Numbered from the stretch's first letter, positions 1 through 9,503 are shown. The stretch is DNA of 64,000 nucleotides from Hymenobacter sp. BT559 (GCF_016427535.1 NZ_JAELXV010000002.1:558001-622000), one strand, 5' to 3'. The notes: generated by a model not told the origin, from the letters alone. Program-made: numbers and translations.

Positions 1-1049
1 ACGCTGTAACGCTGAAAGCTACAGGTGCCAACAGCCCTATCGCACAGACGCAGACGCACCACACTATCATGGACCGCCGTGAGGTGGTGCAGGAGAACAC
101 ACTGGAGAAGTACCGCGAAAATCCTAAAGAGGTAACGGAGTATGAGCGCATTGCTACGCCAGAAGGCCTAGAAAAGCCCAGCAAAGTTTCGCTCTGGCAG
201 GATTACCAGTATAATGACCATCACTGGGGAATGGCAATTGACCTCAACTCGTGCATTGGCTGCGGCTCATGCGTGATTGGGTGCCAGACCGAAAACAACA
301 TTGCCGTTGTAGGCAAGCAGCAGGTTATCAACCGCCGCGAAATGCACTGGATGCGTATCGACCGCTACTATAGCTCGAACGCGCACAAGAGTGATTTCGA
401 CGAAAAAGGCAAGCTGGACACATACGCTGCTATGGAAGACCCTTCGGACAACCCGCAGGTAGTATTCCAGCCCATGCTGTGCCAGCACTGCAACCATGCA
501 CCCTGCGAAACGGTGTGCCCAGTGCTAGCCACTACGCACAGCTCAGAAGGTCTCAACCAGATGACCTACAACCGTTGCGTGGGTACTCGCTACTGCGCCA
601 ACAACTGCCCGTATAAAGTGCGTCGCTTTAACTGGTTCTCTTACTACTCTAACGAGAAGTTTGAGGACGTGAACGGCCACATGTTTACCGACCTAGGCCG
701 GATGGTGCTGAACCCCGATGTAACGGTTCGTGCCCGCGGTGTAATGGAGAAATGCTCTTTCTGCGTACAGCGTATTCAGCTTGGTAAGCTAGAAGCTAAA
801 AAGCAGAAGCGCCGCCCATTAGACGGAGAAGTTGTCGCCGCTTGCGCACAGTCCTGCCCCACCGAAGCCATTCTTTTCGGCGATATGCGTGACCCAAGCA
901 GCCGCATCAGCAAGCTACTGAAGCGCGAGGATGGCGAGCGTGCGTTCCACGTGTTAGATTCTATCAACGTGCAGCCCAACGTTACGTACCTGACTAAAAT
1001 CCGCAATGTAGAGCAGTCGGCCTTCTTCCCCGAAGAAAAGCCAGCCTAG
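1..1049 (+). CDS. actB: Alternative Complex III subunit ActB, C-terminal ferredoxin-like part (5' end outside window)
   Basis: The frame is open from base 3, so this is the end of a longer gene and the first ATG in the window (69) is internal. The product is the iron-sulfur part of the fused molybdopterin-type/ferredoxin subunit of Alternative Complex III, a quinol:cytochrome c (or oxidase) oxidoreductase that replaces bc1 in many Bacteroidota. Visible cysteine groups are CIGCGSCVIGC, CQHCNHAPCETVC, CVGTRYCANNC, CSFC and CAQSC. These total 15 cysteines, which fits three [4Fe-4S] and one [3Fe-4S] cluster, as in known ActB. The molybdopterin-like domain would lie upstream of the window. actC follows 50 bp downstream in the same operon. 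Confidence 0.93.
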   Translation, partial: AVTLKATGANSPIAQTQTHHTIMDRREVVQENTLEKYRENPKEVTEYERIATPEGLEKPSKVSLWQDYQYNDHHWGMAIDLNSCIGCGSCVIGCQTENNIAVVGKQQVINRREMHWMRIDRYYSSNAHKSDFDEKGKLDTYAAMEDPSDNPQVVFQPMLCQHCNHAPCETVCPVLATTHSSEGLNQMTYNRCVGTRYCANNCPYKVRRFNWFSYYSNEKFEDVNGHMFTDLGRMVLNPDVTVRARGVMEKCSFCVQRIQLGKLEAKKQKRRPLDGEVVAACAQSCPTEAILFGDMRDPSSRISKLLKREDGERAFHVLDSINVQPNVTYLTKIRNVEQSAFFPEEKPA

Positions 1050-1099
1050 GCAGCAGATAGCCTGATTACCACGAGTTAAGTCTTTAATTATTCATCATT

Positions 1100-2575
1100 A
1101 TGCAGCACGTATCACCTGTACGCGAGCCGCTCGTAACGAGTGGCAAGACGTACCACGACGTAACTCAGGATATCTGCTACCAAGTAGAAGCTGCCCCGAA
1201 CGTTCGGTGGATGGGCGCCTTGGCTGTAGCCCTGGTTCTGCTAGGCGTTTTCTTTTACTCAGTTTATCGTACCCTATGGTATGGTATCGGTGAGTGGGGC
1301 CTCAATAAAACTATCGGTTGGGCTTGGGATATCACCAACTTCGTATGGTGGGTAGGTATTGGCCACGCTGGTACACTGATTTCGGCAGTACTGCTGCTGT
1401 TCCGTCAAAAGTGGCGGTCGTCCATCAACCGGGCAGCAGAAGCTATGACGATTTTCGCCGTAATCTGTGCTGCCATGTTCCCGGTACTGCACATGGGTCG
1501 TCCCTGGTTGGCTTTCTACGTTTTCCCGCTGCAGAATACCTTAGGGTCATTGTGGGCAAACTTTAACTCGCCTCTGTTGTGGGACGTATTCGCTATATCT
1601 ACCTATTTCACAGTATCGCTGGTCTTCTGGTACACTGGTCTAGTACCTGACTTCGCTACTATCCGTGACCGCGCTAAAGGTAAGATTGCAAAAGTGAGCT
1701 ACTCGCTCCTCAGCTTTGGCTGGACGGGCTCGGCTAAGCACTGGTCGCGTTACGAGACAGTGTCGCTCATCCTAGCTGGTGTGTCTACTCCTCTGGTACT
1801 CTCGGTACACACCATCGTTTCGATGGACTTTGCAACTTCGGTAGTACCAGGCTGGCACACTACCATCTTCCCGCCCTACTTTGTGGCAGGTGCTATCTTC
1901 TCGGGTTTTGCAATGGTACTTACGCTAATGCTTATCACCCGTGTAGTATTCAAGCTAGAAGATTACATTACGTTGGAGCACATTGCCCTCATGAACAAAA
2001 TCATGATGACGACTGGCTCTATCGTAGGTGTAGCTTATATCACCGAGTTCTTCATTGCTTGGTATTCACAGGTTGAGTATGAGCAGTACTGCTTCATCAA
2101 CCGCGCTACTGGTCCATATTGGTGGGCATACGCTAGCATGATGACTTGCAACGTTATTACGCCGCAGTTGGTATGGTTCCGTCGGGTTCGTTACAGCATT
2201 CTACTCACGTTCATCTTGTCTATCATCGTGAACATTGGTATGTGGTTCGAACGCTTCGTAATCATTGTATCCTCGCTACACCGCGATTACCTGCCCTCCT
2301 CGTGGGCTATGTTCTCGCCTACTAGCATTGACGTGGGTGTTTATGTAGGTACTATCGGCTTGTTCTTCACGCTGTTCTTGCTCTTCGCCAAGTTCTTCCC
2401 TGTTATCAACATGGCAGAGGTTAAGACTATCTTGAAGTACACCGTCAACGATGGTCCTACCTATGGCGGAACCAACGATGGTTCGCAATCGGCAAGCCGT
2501 CGTAATTCTCCGACGCCTTATTCTACGCCCGGCGTTCCTGCTTCGGCCCCTGTAAACTACGACAAACATGACTAA
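1100..2575 (+). CDS. actC: Alternative Complex III membrane subunit ActC (NrfD/PsrC family)
   Basis: 491 residues, strongly hydrophobic, with the multi-helix pattern of the NrfD/PsrC quinol-binding family (ten helices expected). In Alternative Complex III, ActC anchors the iron-sulfur subunit ActB and provides a quinol oxidation site. Helices are recognisable from about residue 40 onward (after an N-terminal extramembrane stretch). The last 45 residues are a polar Ser/Pro/Asn-rich tail. The stop codon overlaps the start of actD by 8 bp, which indicates translational coupling. Order and size match act loci of Cytophagales, so the assignment is firm. Confidence 0.93.
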   Translation: MQHVSPVREPLVTSGKTYHDVTQDICYQVEAAPNVRWMGALAVALVLLGVFFYSVYRTLWYGIGEWGLNKTIGWAWDITNFVWWVGIGHAGTLISAVLLLFRQKWRSSINRAAEAMTIFAVICAAMFPVLHMGRPWLAFYVFPLQNTLGSLWANFNSPLLWDVFAISTYFTVSLVFWYTGLVPDFATIRDRAKGKIAKVSYSLLSFGWTGSAKHWSRYETVSLILAGVSTPLVLSVHTIVSMDFATSVVPGWHTTIFPPYFVAGAIFSGFAMVLTLMLITRVVFKLEDYITLEHIALMNKIMMTTGSIVGVAYITEFFIAWYSQVEYEQYCFINRATGPYWWAYASMMTCNVITPQLVWFRRVRYSILLTFILSIIVNIGMWFERFVIIVSSLHRDYLPSSWAMFSPTSIDVGVYVGTIGLFFTLFLLFAKFFPVINMAEVKTILKYTVNDGPTYGGTNDGSQSASRRNSPTPYSTPGVPASAPVNYDKHD

Positions 2576-3095
2576 GCGCTTTGCTCTCGGCATCTTCGAG
2601 GATGAAGATGTGCTCCTCCACGCAATTGATAATGTTCGCGGCGCGGGAGTTAAGATTTACGATGTTTTCTCTCCTTACCCAGTGCACGGCATCGATGATG
2701 CCCTAGGTATCGAGCGGTCGCGTTTGCCTATTGCAGCCTTCTTCTACGGCTTATGTGGTCTGTCTTTCGCACTGTGGATGCAGATTTACATGTTAGGTTT
2801 TGACTGGCCAATGATTATCGGCGGTAAACCAAACATTGCTCTGCCGGCCTTCATCCCGGTTAGCTTCGAATTGACGGTGTTTTTTACCTGCCATGGCATG
2901 GTAATCACCTTCTACACCATCTCGAAGCTGTACCCACGCATCAAAACACCAGTTCTTGATGCGCGCTCGACCGACGACAAATTTGTAGTGGCTATTGAAC
3001 TGGATGAAACCAGCTCACAGTTGCCGAAATTGACTCAGTTGCTTCGCGAAAACGGAGCTAGCGAAGTCAATCAAAAGGAAATGACCAAATTCTAA
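2568..3095 (+). CDS. actD: Alternative Complex III subunit ActD (DUF3341)
   Basis: 175 residues with two central transmembrane segments (about residues 60-80 and 98-120) flanked by soluble parts; this is the DUF3341 arrangement. ActD is a small peripheral membrane subunit of Alternative Complex III; in solved structures it packs beside ActC and has no cofactor. It begins inside the last codons of actC and its stop overlaps the next ATG (TAATG), so actC, actD and actE are tightly coupled. The start is fixed by the overlap and by the family-typical N-terminus (a short beta segment reading as an acetaldehyde-like ferredoxin fold). Confidence 0.92.
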   Translation: MTKRFALGIFEDEDVLLHAIDNVRGAGVKIYDVFSPYPVHGIDDALGIERSRLPIAAFFYGLCGLSFALWMQIYMLGFDWPMIIGGKPNIALPAFIPVSFELTVFFTCHGMVITFYTISKLYPRIKTPVLDARSTDDKFVVAIELDETSSQLPKLTQLLRENGASEVNQKEMTKF

Positions 3096-3850
3096 TGATG
3101 TCGCCTTCCCTCAAACACGGGCTGTACGCGGCCTCCCTGCTGCTGAGTACCGGCCTTGGAGCTTGCTCGACGCGTGCCGACGACCCCGGTGTAGAATATG
3201 CGCCGGAGATGTACGAGTCTATCCCTTACGAGCCGCTACGCCAAACGAGCTACAACAAGATTAACGCTTTCGGCATCAACGAGCGCACTCCAGCTACTGG
3301 TACCGTTCCTCGTGGCAAGCTCAACTACTACGACCACATTCCCAAGGATAGTGTGCGAATAGCTGAGCGTCAATTGAGCAACCCTTATCCTTACACCAAA
3401 GCGAATTTGGAAGAGGGGCAAGTGCTTTACACGCGCAATTGCCAGCACTGCCACGGTGAAAGTGGCAAAGGTGACGGTCCTGTAGGTCAAAAATTCAAGG
3501 GTGTGCCGAATTACAATTCGGGCGCTTACAAGACGATGAATGATGGGCACATCTATCACGTCATTCAATGGGGACGTAACCGCATGATGCCACACGGCTC
3601 CCAAGTGAACCCTGAGGAACGCTGGAAAATTGCGATGTATGTCCATGTGTTGCAGCTCAACAACGACCCTGCTGACCTGCCTAAGCTTGTGAAAGAAGCG
3701 GCAGCGCGTCCAGCCACTGATGCGGAAGCTGGTAACGGCTCACAACAAACTGATGGAGCTAACCAAAAGCCAGAAGGCAAAGCCCAGGCAGGTACTGGCT
3801 CTGAGACGCCCGGCCAAGGCAATACCAAGGCTCGTAACGGCTCGATGTAA
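3095..3850 (+). CDS. actE: Alternative Complex III mono-heme cytochrome c lipoprotein ActE
   Basis: 251 residues. A lipoprotein signal is visible: hydrophobic segment 9-22 and lipobox ending at Cys24 (LGAC). A single heme c site CQHCH lies near residue 115, with a likely distal Met in the MMPHG segment about 60 residues later. ActE is the mono-heme cytochrome of Alternative Complex III that passes electrons to an oxidase, and here the oxidase genes follow directly. The last 50 residues are a low-complexity Gly/Asn/Gln-rich tail. The start has two adjacent ATG codons (3095 and 3098); the first overlaps the actD stop. Confidence 0.93.
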   Translation: MMSPSLKHGLYAASLLLSTGLGACSTRADDPGVEYAPEMYESIPYEPLRQTSYNKINAFGINERTPATGTVPRGKLNYYDHIPKDSVRIAERQLSNPYPYTKANLEEGQVLYTRNCQHCHGESGKGDGPVGQKFKGVPNYNSGAYKTMNDGHIYHVIQWGRNRMMPHGSQVNPEERWKIAMYVHVLQLNNDPADLPKLVKEAAARPATDAEAGNGSQQTDGANQKPEGKAQAGTGSETPGQGNTKARNGSM

Positions 3851-3862
3851 TTTTTGATAGAT

Positions 3863-5182
3863 ATGGCAACTCTGACGCATCATCACGAACCCGTTGTAGC
3901 TGAGCACTTGCAAGAGCATCCTGGCTTGCAGCGTACGTTCGTTACTATTATAATAGCCGGTATTATCATCCTGGCTCTTGGCTTACTGGCCGCTTTCATG
4001 GGCTGGGGCGAGCACCACGAAGCCGCTGGTCATGTGGCATCCGCCTCCAGTCACGGCCATGCTGAGCATGCTGGTAGCCCCATCTGGCTGAAGCGTTTGC
4101 TGGTTAGCCTGTGGCATAGCAACGTATTTTTTATCGGTGTCTCGGTAGTGGGCACCGTCTTTATGGCTATCCAGTACGTAGCATACGCTGGTTGGTCAGT
4201 GGTGATAAAGCGCATTAATGAGGCACTTAGCGCCTGGATTCTTCCTGGAGCAGTTATCATGGTGTTGGTCTTCGCCGCTAGCCTCATCAATCATGACCTG
4301 TTCCACTGGACCGTACCAGGCATCATGGACAAGAACAGTCCAAACTATGATGCCATCATTGCGGGTAAAGGCGGTTTCCTCAGTATTCCTTTCTACCTGA
4401 TTCGGATGGTTTCCTACCTGTTCATTTGGTGGGCTTTCTCACAGCGTTTGCGTCAACTGTCGATACAGGAAGACTTGAATGGTGGTACTAGCTATTTCCA
4501 TACGAGCATCACGACAGCGGCTCTTTTTCTAGTATTGTTTGCTGTGACATCTTCTATGTCGGCTTGGGACTGGGTAATGTCTGTAGACGTGCACTGGTTC
4601 AGCACAATGTTTGGCTGGTATGTATTCGCTTCTTGGTGGGTATCTGGTATCGCCGCAACTACGCTAATTGCCATCTACCTGAAACAAGCTGGTTATCTGC
4701 GCATGTTGAACTCAAACCATTTTCATGACCTAGGTAAGTTCATGTTTGGTTTCAGCATCTTCTGGACTTATGTGTGGTTCTCGCAGTTCATGCTTATTTG
4801 GTATGCTAACCTGCCTGAAGAGTCGGTATACTTCAACCAGCGCTTAGGTGGCTTTGATGGCCGCTACACGTGGATGTTCTACGGAAACCTACTCATCAAT
4901 TTTGCCTTTCCTTTCTTGGCATTGATGACGCGGGATGCAAAGCGCCAGATGATTATGCTCAAGATAGTGTGTATCGCTATATTGATAGGCCACTGGTCTG
5001 ACTTTTATTTGATGCTCATGCCGGGCACTATGAAGGGCGAAAATGGGTTTCTAATTGAAATTGGTGTAGCGCTTATTTTACTGGGTGCTTTCCTAATACT
5101 CGTGACGCGCCGCTTAGCTGCAGCATCATTGGTACCTGTTAATCACCCATTCATCGAAGAGAGCGTTCACCACACGACTTAA
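3863..5182 (+). CDS. actF: Alternative Complex III membrane subunit ActF
   Basis: 439 residues from ATG 3863; an in-frame TTG at 3854 would add three residues but ATG is preferred. A polytopic membrane protein with about ten hydrophobic helices, a truncated relative of ActC that forms the second quinone-related membrane half of Alternative Complex III. Near the N-terminus (about residues 50-75, between the first two helices) it has a His-rich loop with HHEAAGH and HGHAEH. It follows actE by 12 bp and precedes coxB by 92 bp, completing an actB-C-D-E-F order. Confidence 0.92.
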   Translation: MATLTHHHEPVVAEHLQEHPGLQRTFVTIIIAGIIILALGLLAAFMGWGEHHEAAGHVASASSHGHAEHAGSPIWLKRLLVSLWHSNVFFIGVSVVGTVFMAIQYVAYAGWSVVIKRINEALSAWILPGAVIMVLVFAASLINHDLFHWTVPGIMDKNSPNYDAIIAGKGGFLSIPFYLIRMVSYLFIWWAFSQRLRQLSIQEDLNGGTSYFHTSITTAALFLVLFAVTSSMSAWDWVMSVDVHWFSTMFGWYVFASWWVSGIAATTLIAIYLKQAGYLRMLNSNHFHDLGKFMFGFSIFWTYVWFSQFMLIWYANLPEESVYFNQRLGGFDGRYTWMFYGNLLINFAFPFLALMTRDAKRQMIMLKIVCIAILIGHWSDFYLMLMPGTMKGENGFLIEIGVALILLGAFLILVTRRLAAASLVPVNHPFIEESVHHTT

Positions 5183-5200
5183 ACTCATAGAATACAGTGG

Positions 5201-5264
5201 CTAGAAGCCAATAGTCAGTTGGTAAACTGCGCTGTTTTTCTAGCTTCCGGCTCCTGACTTCTAG
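5201..5264. repeat. imperfect intergenic inverted repeat between actF and coxB
   Basis: Arms CTAGAAG (5201-5207) and CTTCTAG (5258-5264), with inner GTCAG (5214-5218) and CTGAC (5254-5258) also able to pair; another CTAGCTTC copy lies at about 5240. No T-run follows, so this is not a clear terminator. It may act as a processing or stability hairpin inside the act-cox transcript, or be a decayed intergenic repeat. Confidence 0.35.
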
Positions 5265-5274
5265 CTTACATTCA

Positions 5275-6378
5275 ATGACTGCTTTAACAATCCTCTTGGT
5301 GCTGGTTCTTCTGCTGGTCGTTTTCGGCCTGCTGTTCCGGCTCCAGATTCTGACCTCTATCTTTTCCGGTACCTACGTTCGGGAGATTGGTATGAGCAAC
5401 CGTATTAATGCGGTGCTGATGCTAGTATTCATGGTAGTAGGTGGAGCGGCATTCTTTTGGTCCTTCTCGGAGAACTTCAATAAAATGAACCCGCCTATAG
5501 CATCTATTCATGGCCACGCCATGGAGCGGATGTTCTGGACGACAATGACCGTTATAGGCATTGCTTTTGTTCTTACTCAGGTTATTCTGTTCGTTTACTC
5601 GTATAAGTATCAGCATAAAGAAGGGCGTCGTGCTTACTTCTTCGCGCACAATAACACTATCGAAGTAGTTTGGACTATTATTCCGGCTATTGTGATGGCC
5701 TCCTTGATTTTCGCTGGTTGGAAGGCATGGACTCGTATTACTGGTCCTGCGCCTAAAGATGCAGTAGTAGTAGAAGTAATGGGTAAGCAGTTCAATTGGC
5801 TTGTTCGTTATCCTGGCCGTGATATGAAGCTTGGGGTCGTTAATTACCGTCTTATCGACGCTTCTAACGACTTTGGTTTTGATTTGAGTGACAAAGCTGC
5901 ACTTGATGATTTCACGACTAATGGTGAGATTCACGTGCCTAAAGGGCATCCAGTCTTGATTAAGATACGCTCTCGTGACGTATTGCACGCCGTTTATATG
6001 CCGCATTTCCGCGTGCAGATGTATGCTGTGCCTGGTATGCCAACTCGGTTCTGGTTCACACCTACAATGACGACCGATGAAATGCGTGCGCATTTAGGTA
6101 ATCCTAAATTCGACTACGAATTAGCTTGCAATCAAATTTGTGGAGCTAGCCACTTTGCAATGAAGGCAAAGGTTATTGTAGATGAACCAGACGATTATCA
6201 AGCGTGGTACGCTAAGCAAAAGCCAAACTCGGCTAATACTGATATGATGGCTTCTTACAAGGAGACGAGTAAGAGTGCAGGTTTAGGCAAGGGCGGTAGC
6301 CTGGGCGCTAAAGCTGCCGCTATAGAGGAGACCGGTGAGACACCTGCTACCCCTCTATCAGCGCAGACCGCGATGTAA
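5275..6378 (+). CDS. coxB: cytochrome c oxidase subunit II
   Basis: 367 residues. It carries the CuA electron-entry site of the heme-copper oxidase: Cys285, Cys289, His293 and Met296 in CNQICGASHFAM, with a further His in the upstream cupredoxin strand. The usual Glu of CxExC is Gln here. Four hydrophobic segments precede the cupredoxin domain instead of the usual two (about residues 3-25, 42-62, 83-106, 125-148). There is no fused cytochrome c domain, so ActE or another cytochrome must deliver electrons. A 50-residue Ala/Gly/Thr-rich tail ends the protein. It sits in the act-cox operon, 29 bp before coxA. Confidence 0.95.
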   Translation: MTALTILLVLVLLLVVFGLLFRLQILTSIFSGTYVREIGMSNRINAVLMLVFMVVGGAAFFWSFSENFNKMNPPIASIHGHAMERMFWTTMTVIGIAFVLTQVILFVYSYKYQHKEGRRAYFFAHNNTIEVVWTIIPAIVMASLIFAGWKAWTRITGPAPKDAVVVEVMGKQFNWLVRYPGRDMKLGVVNYRLIDASNDFGFDLSDKAALDDFTTNGEIHVPKGHPVLIKIRSRDVLHAVYMPHFRVQMYAVPGMPTRFWFTPTMTTDEMRAHLGNPKFDYELACNQICGASHFAMKAKVIVDEPDDYQAWYAKQKPNSANTDMMASYKETSKSAGLGKGGSLGAKAAAIEETGETPATPLSAQTAM

Positions 6379-6407
6379 GTTGATTTTTACGGAAAACTGT
6401 TTTTTAT

Positions 6408-8276
6408 ATGGCTACTAATCTTCCCGCATCTGCGCATGCCCAAGGAGGTATCGGTACTGCTCCAGTACCGCATACTGAGCATGATGAGCACCTGCATGAG
6501 CACGATGAGCACCACGACCAGCATTGGCTGTGGAAGTATGTGTTCAGCCAAGACCACAAAATGATTGCTCGGCAATTCCTCATCACGGGGATATTCTGGG
6601 CTATTGTAGGCGGCACGCTTTCCAGCTTGTTTCGTTTGCAATTAGGTTGGCCTGAGGCTACTCTAGACTGGTTGCAACCAATTCTTGGTAAGTGGATTGA
6701 AGGGGGTAAACTGAATCCTGAATTCTATCTGGCCCTGGTAACTATGCACGGTACCATCATGGTATTCTTCGTGCTAACAGCAGGTCTATCAGGTACCTTC
6801 TCTAACTTCTTGATTCCCCTGCAGGTCGGAGCACGTGATATGGCTTCTGGCTTTATGAACATGCTCTCGTATTGGTTCTTCTTCCTTTCGAGCGTTATCA
6901 TGTTTGTATCACTGTTTCTGGAAACTGGACCAGCTGCAGCAGGATGGACTATCTACCCCCCGCTTAGTGCCTTGCCCCAGGCCATCAAAGGTTCGGGTAT
7001 GGGTATGACGATGTGGCTGGTATCGATGGTGTTCTTTATCGTGTCTCAGCTCCTAGGTGGTGTTAACTACGTGACGACGGTAATCAACCTGCGTACGCGT
7101 GGCCTGAGCATGAGCAAGCTGCCCCTGACTATCTGGGCATTCTTCCTCACGGCTATCCTAGGTATTCTGTCGTTCCCGGTACTGCTCTCGGCTGCTCTGC
7201 TTCTTGTATTCGACCGTTCTTTCGGTACGTCGTTCTTCTTGTCCGATATCTACATCGCTGGGCAAGCGCTACACAACCAAGGTGGTTCACCAGTACTGTT
7301 CCAGCACTTGTTCTGGTTCCTAGGTCACCCAGAAGTATATATCGTTATCATGCCTGCTATGGGTATGGTATCGGAAATCCTTGCTACCAACGCTCGTAAG
7401 CCTATTTTTGGCTACCGCGCAATGATTGGTTCGCTGATTGGAATTTCGCTGCTTTCGTTCGTGGTATGGGCTCACCATATGTTCGTGACTGGCATGAATC
7501 CTTTCCTCGGTTCGGTATTCATGTTCCTCACGCTTATCATCGCAGTTCCTTCAGGCGTAAAGGTGTTCAACTGGTTGGCTACTCTATGGCGCGGTAACAT
7601 CCGCTTCACAGCCGCCATGCTATTCTCCATTGGCTTCGTATCGCTGTTCATCTCGGGTGGTCTAACTGGTATTATCCTAGGTAATGCTACGCTTGACATT
7701 CAAATGCACAATACTTATTTCGTAGTGGCTCACTTCCACTTAGTAATGGGTTCGTCGGCATTCTTTGGTTTGTTTGCGGGTGTATATCACTGGTTCCCGA
7801 AGATGTTTGGGCGCATGATGGATGAGAAGCTAGGATACATCCATTTCTGGCTGACGTTCATTGGTGTATACCTCGTATTCATGCCGATGCACTACGTAGG
7901 TATTGCTGGTTTCCCCCGTCGTTACTATGCTTGGACTGGCTTCGACGCCTTCAGCCAGTTTGCTGACCTGAACAAGTTTATCTCAGCTGCAGCTATCCTT
8001 GCCTTCTTCGCTCAGTTCGTTTTCATCTTCAACTTCTTCTATAGCATTTTCCGTGGTCGTCGTGCTACGCAAAATCCTTGGAACTCAACGACGCTGGAGT
8101 GGACGACGCCGATTGTACCCGGCCACGGCAACTGGCCAGGTGAGATTCCGGCAGTATATCGCTGGCCCTACGATTACAGCAAGCCTGGTTCTGAAGTAGA
8201 TTTCATACCCCAGAACGTGCCGTATTCGCAAACGGCCTCTTCTAACCTGCCCTACGAGCGGGAGCTAGAAGACTAA
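6408..8276 (+). CDS. coxA: cytochrome c oxidase subunit I
   Basis: 622 residues, catalytic subunit of the A-type heme-copper oxidase. Diagnostic motifs: a heme a ligand region MHGTIM, the GARDMA segment of the D-type proton path, HPEVYI (CuB His and the cross-linked Tyr), WAHHMF (two CuB His) and VVAHFHLVMG (heme His pair). The N-terminal 45 residues before the first helix are unusually rich in His, Asp and Glu. About 12 membrane helices follow with a short cytoplasmic tail. It is the last gene of the act-cox operon and is followed by a strong terminator. No subunit III is fused; separate subunit III genes are at 10484 and 11119. Confidence 0.96.
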   Translation: MATNLPASAHAQGGIGTAPVPHTEHDEHLHEHDEHHDQHWLWKYVFSQDHKMIARQFLITGIFWAIVGGTLSSLFRLQLGWPEATLDWLQPILGKWIEGGKLNPEFYLALVTMHGTIMVFFVLTAGLSGTFSNFLIPLQVGARDMASGFMNMLSYWFFFLSSVIMFVSLFLETGPAAAGWTIYPPLSALPQAIKGSGMGMTMWLVSMVFFIVSQLLGGVNYVTTVINLRTRGLSMSKLPLTIWAFFLTAILGILSFPVLLSAALLLVFDRSFGTSFFLSDIYIAGQALHNQGGSPVLFQHLFWFLGHPEVYIVIMPAMGMVSEILATNARKPIFGYRAMIGSLIGISLLSFVVWAHHMFVTGMNPFLGSVFMFLTLIIAVPSGVKVFNWLATLWRGNIRFTAAMLFSIGFVSLFISGGLTGIILGNATLDIQMHNTYFVVAHFHLVMGSSAFFGLFAGVYHWFPKMFGRMMDEKLGYIHFWLTFIGVYLVFMPMHYVGIAGFPRRYYAWTGFDAFSQFADLNKFISAAAILAFFAQFVFIFNFFYSIFRGRRATQNPWNSTTLEWTTPIVPGHGNWPGEIPAVYRWPYDYSKPGSEVDFIPQNVPYSQTASSNLPYERELED

Positions 8277-8299
8277 GCTAACTTAATGTTTTGCCTGAA

Positions 8300-8334
8300 C
8301 GGGCCGCCGCGCAACGGCGGCCCGTTTTATTTTG
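8300..8334 (+). terminator. rho-independent terminator after coxA
   Basis: Perfect 10-bp GC-rich stem (8300-8309 with 8315-8324), loop CGCAA, followed by TTTTATTTT. It closes the act-cox operon 24 bp after the coxA stop. Confidence 0.9.
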
Positions 8335-8367
8335 TTGAACCATTGCCTAGAGGATTTGTGACCTAGG

Positions 8368-8375
8368 TAATTTTG
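8368..8375 (+). promoter_or_regulatory. candidate Bacteroidota -7 box before ctaA
   Basis: TAATTTTG fits the Bacteroidota -7 consensus TAnnTTTG exactly, directly after the coxA terminator. No good TTTG -33 box is found at the usual 19-20 bp spacing. The predicted start site would lie only a few bases before the ctaA ATG, giving an almost leaderless transcript. Confidence 0.25.
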
Positions 8376-8385
8376 TTCAGTTGCT

Positions 8386-9498
8386 ATGCAAATAGATAGT
8401 TCTGTACGCCGATTTCGGTTCTGGAGCATTTTAACAGTAGTCAGTATCTACCTGCTCATCTTGGTAGGAGGAGTTGTTAGAGCTACCGGCTCAGGCATGG
8501 GTTGCCCCGACTGGCCCCGTTGCTTTGGCCAGTGGGTGCCTCCTACCAACGTTAGTGAGCTGCCGGCCGACTACAAACAAGTATATACCGCGCAGCGCGT
8601 AGCTAAAAATCAAAAACTAGCTCGCACCTTAGCTGGATTGGGTTTCAAGCAGGTGGCTGGTGAAATTTTTGCTCACCCTACGCAGTACATCGAAACGGAT
8701 TTTAATGCGACGAAAACCTGGATAGAGTACATCAATCGTCTTTTGGGGGCGCTCATAGGAATCTTCGTTTTTGTAACAGCCATTGTAGCATTACCTTATT
8801 GGCGGCGTGACCGGACGGTGTTTTGGTTGGCAGTAGGAGGGTGGTTGTTAACGGGTGTACAAGGTTGGCTAGGCTCGCTGGTAGTGTCGACTAACCTGTT
8901 ACCGATTATGGTCACTATTCATATGGGCCTAGCTTTGCTTATAGTAGCCATGTTGCTTTATGCGGCTAATAGAGCCCAGCATTGGACCGAACTGCAGTCC
9001 ATGAATGAAACGAGTTCTAGGCTATCGGCTGTGGCCTCAGAGAACACGAGCGGTATCTATACCCTGCTGTGGCTGGCGTTGGTAGCTACATTTATTCAGA
9101 TAGTGCTGGGGACGCAGGTGCGCGAGCAAGTAGACCAAGTAGCGTCAGCCGCAAACTATATAAATCGTGGCAGCTGGATAGACCAGCTTGGCAGCGTATT
9201 TAAAGTGCACCGCTCTATGTCTGTGCTAGTAGTATTGCTGAATGGCTACGTGGTATACAGGCTGTGGCCAACAGCTGGGGCGGGACTGCGTCGCTTACTT
9301 GCTACCTCGTTAGGGCTGTTAGGGTTGGAAATCGTGGTAGGGATAGTACTCGCCTATCTGGCTTTGCCGGCCGTAATGCAGCCAGTGCACCTTACACTAG
9401 CAACTATGCTGTTCGGAGCCCAATTTTTGACGCTGGTAACGTGGCAACGGGCAAAGACTAATGCACAACAGGTCCTGCCACAGCCGGCTCATGCGTAA
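8386..9498 (+). CDS. ctaA: heme A synthase (COX15/CtaA)
   Basis: 370 residues with about eight membrane helices. It converts heme O to heme A for the oxidase encoded upstream. The N-terminal helix is followed by the family signature GSGMGCPDWPRC (about residues 36-47). Conserved histidines of the two heme-binding halves are visible in TIHMGLA, VHRSMS and QPVHLT. The family is about 330-370 residues, so this is full length. It heads the second gene cluster after the coxA terminator, followed by ctaB. Confidence 0.93.
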   Translation: MQIDSSVRRFRFWSILTVVSIYLLILVGGVVRATGSGMGCPDWPRCFGQWVPPTNVSELPADYKQVYTAQRVAKNQKLARTLAGLGFKQVAGEIFAHPTQYIETDFNATKTWIEYINRLLGALIGIFVFVTAIVALPYWRRDRTVFWLAVGGWLLTGVQGWLGSLVVSTNLLPIMVTIHMGLALLIVAMLLYAANRAQHWTELQSMNETSSRLSAVASENTSGIYTLLWLALVATFIQIVLGTQVREQVDQVASAANYINRGSWIDQLGSVFKVHRSMSVLVVLLNGYVVYRLWPTAGAGLRRLLATSLGLLGLEIVVGIVLAYLALPAVMQPVHLTLATMLFGAQFLTLVTWQRAKTNAQQVLPQPAHA

Positions 9499-9503
9499 CT
9501 TTG
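9496..9503 (+). promoter_or_regulatory. candidate -7 box before ctaB
   Basis: TAACTTTG matches TAnnTTTG and overlaps the ctaA stop, 46 bp before the ctaB ATG. No clear -33 element is seen, so it could be chance; ctaB may simply be read through from ctaA. Confidence 0.22.

Noticed and set aside
69..71. ATG at 69 as the real start of an independent ferredoxin gene
   Set aside because: The frame is open to the window edge and ActB is known as a fused protein of about 1000 residues, so the gene most likely begins upstream.
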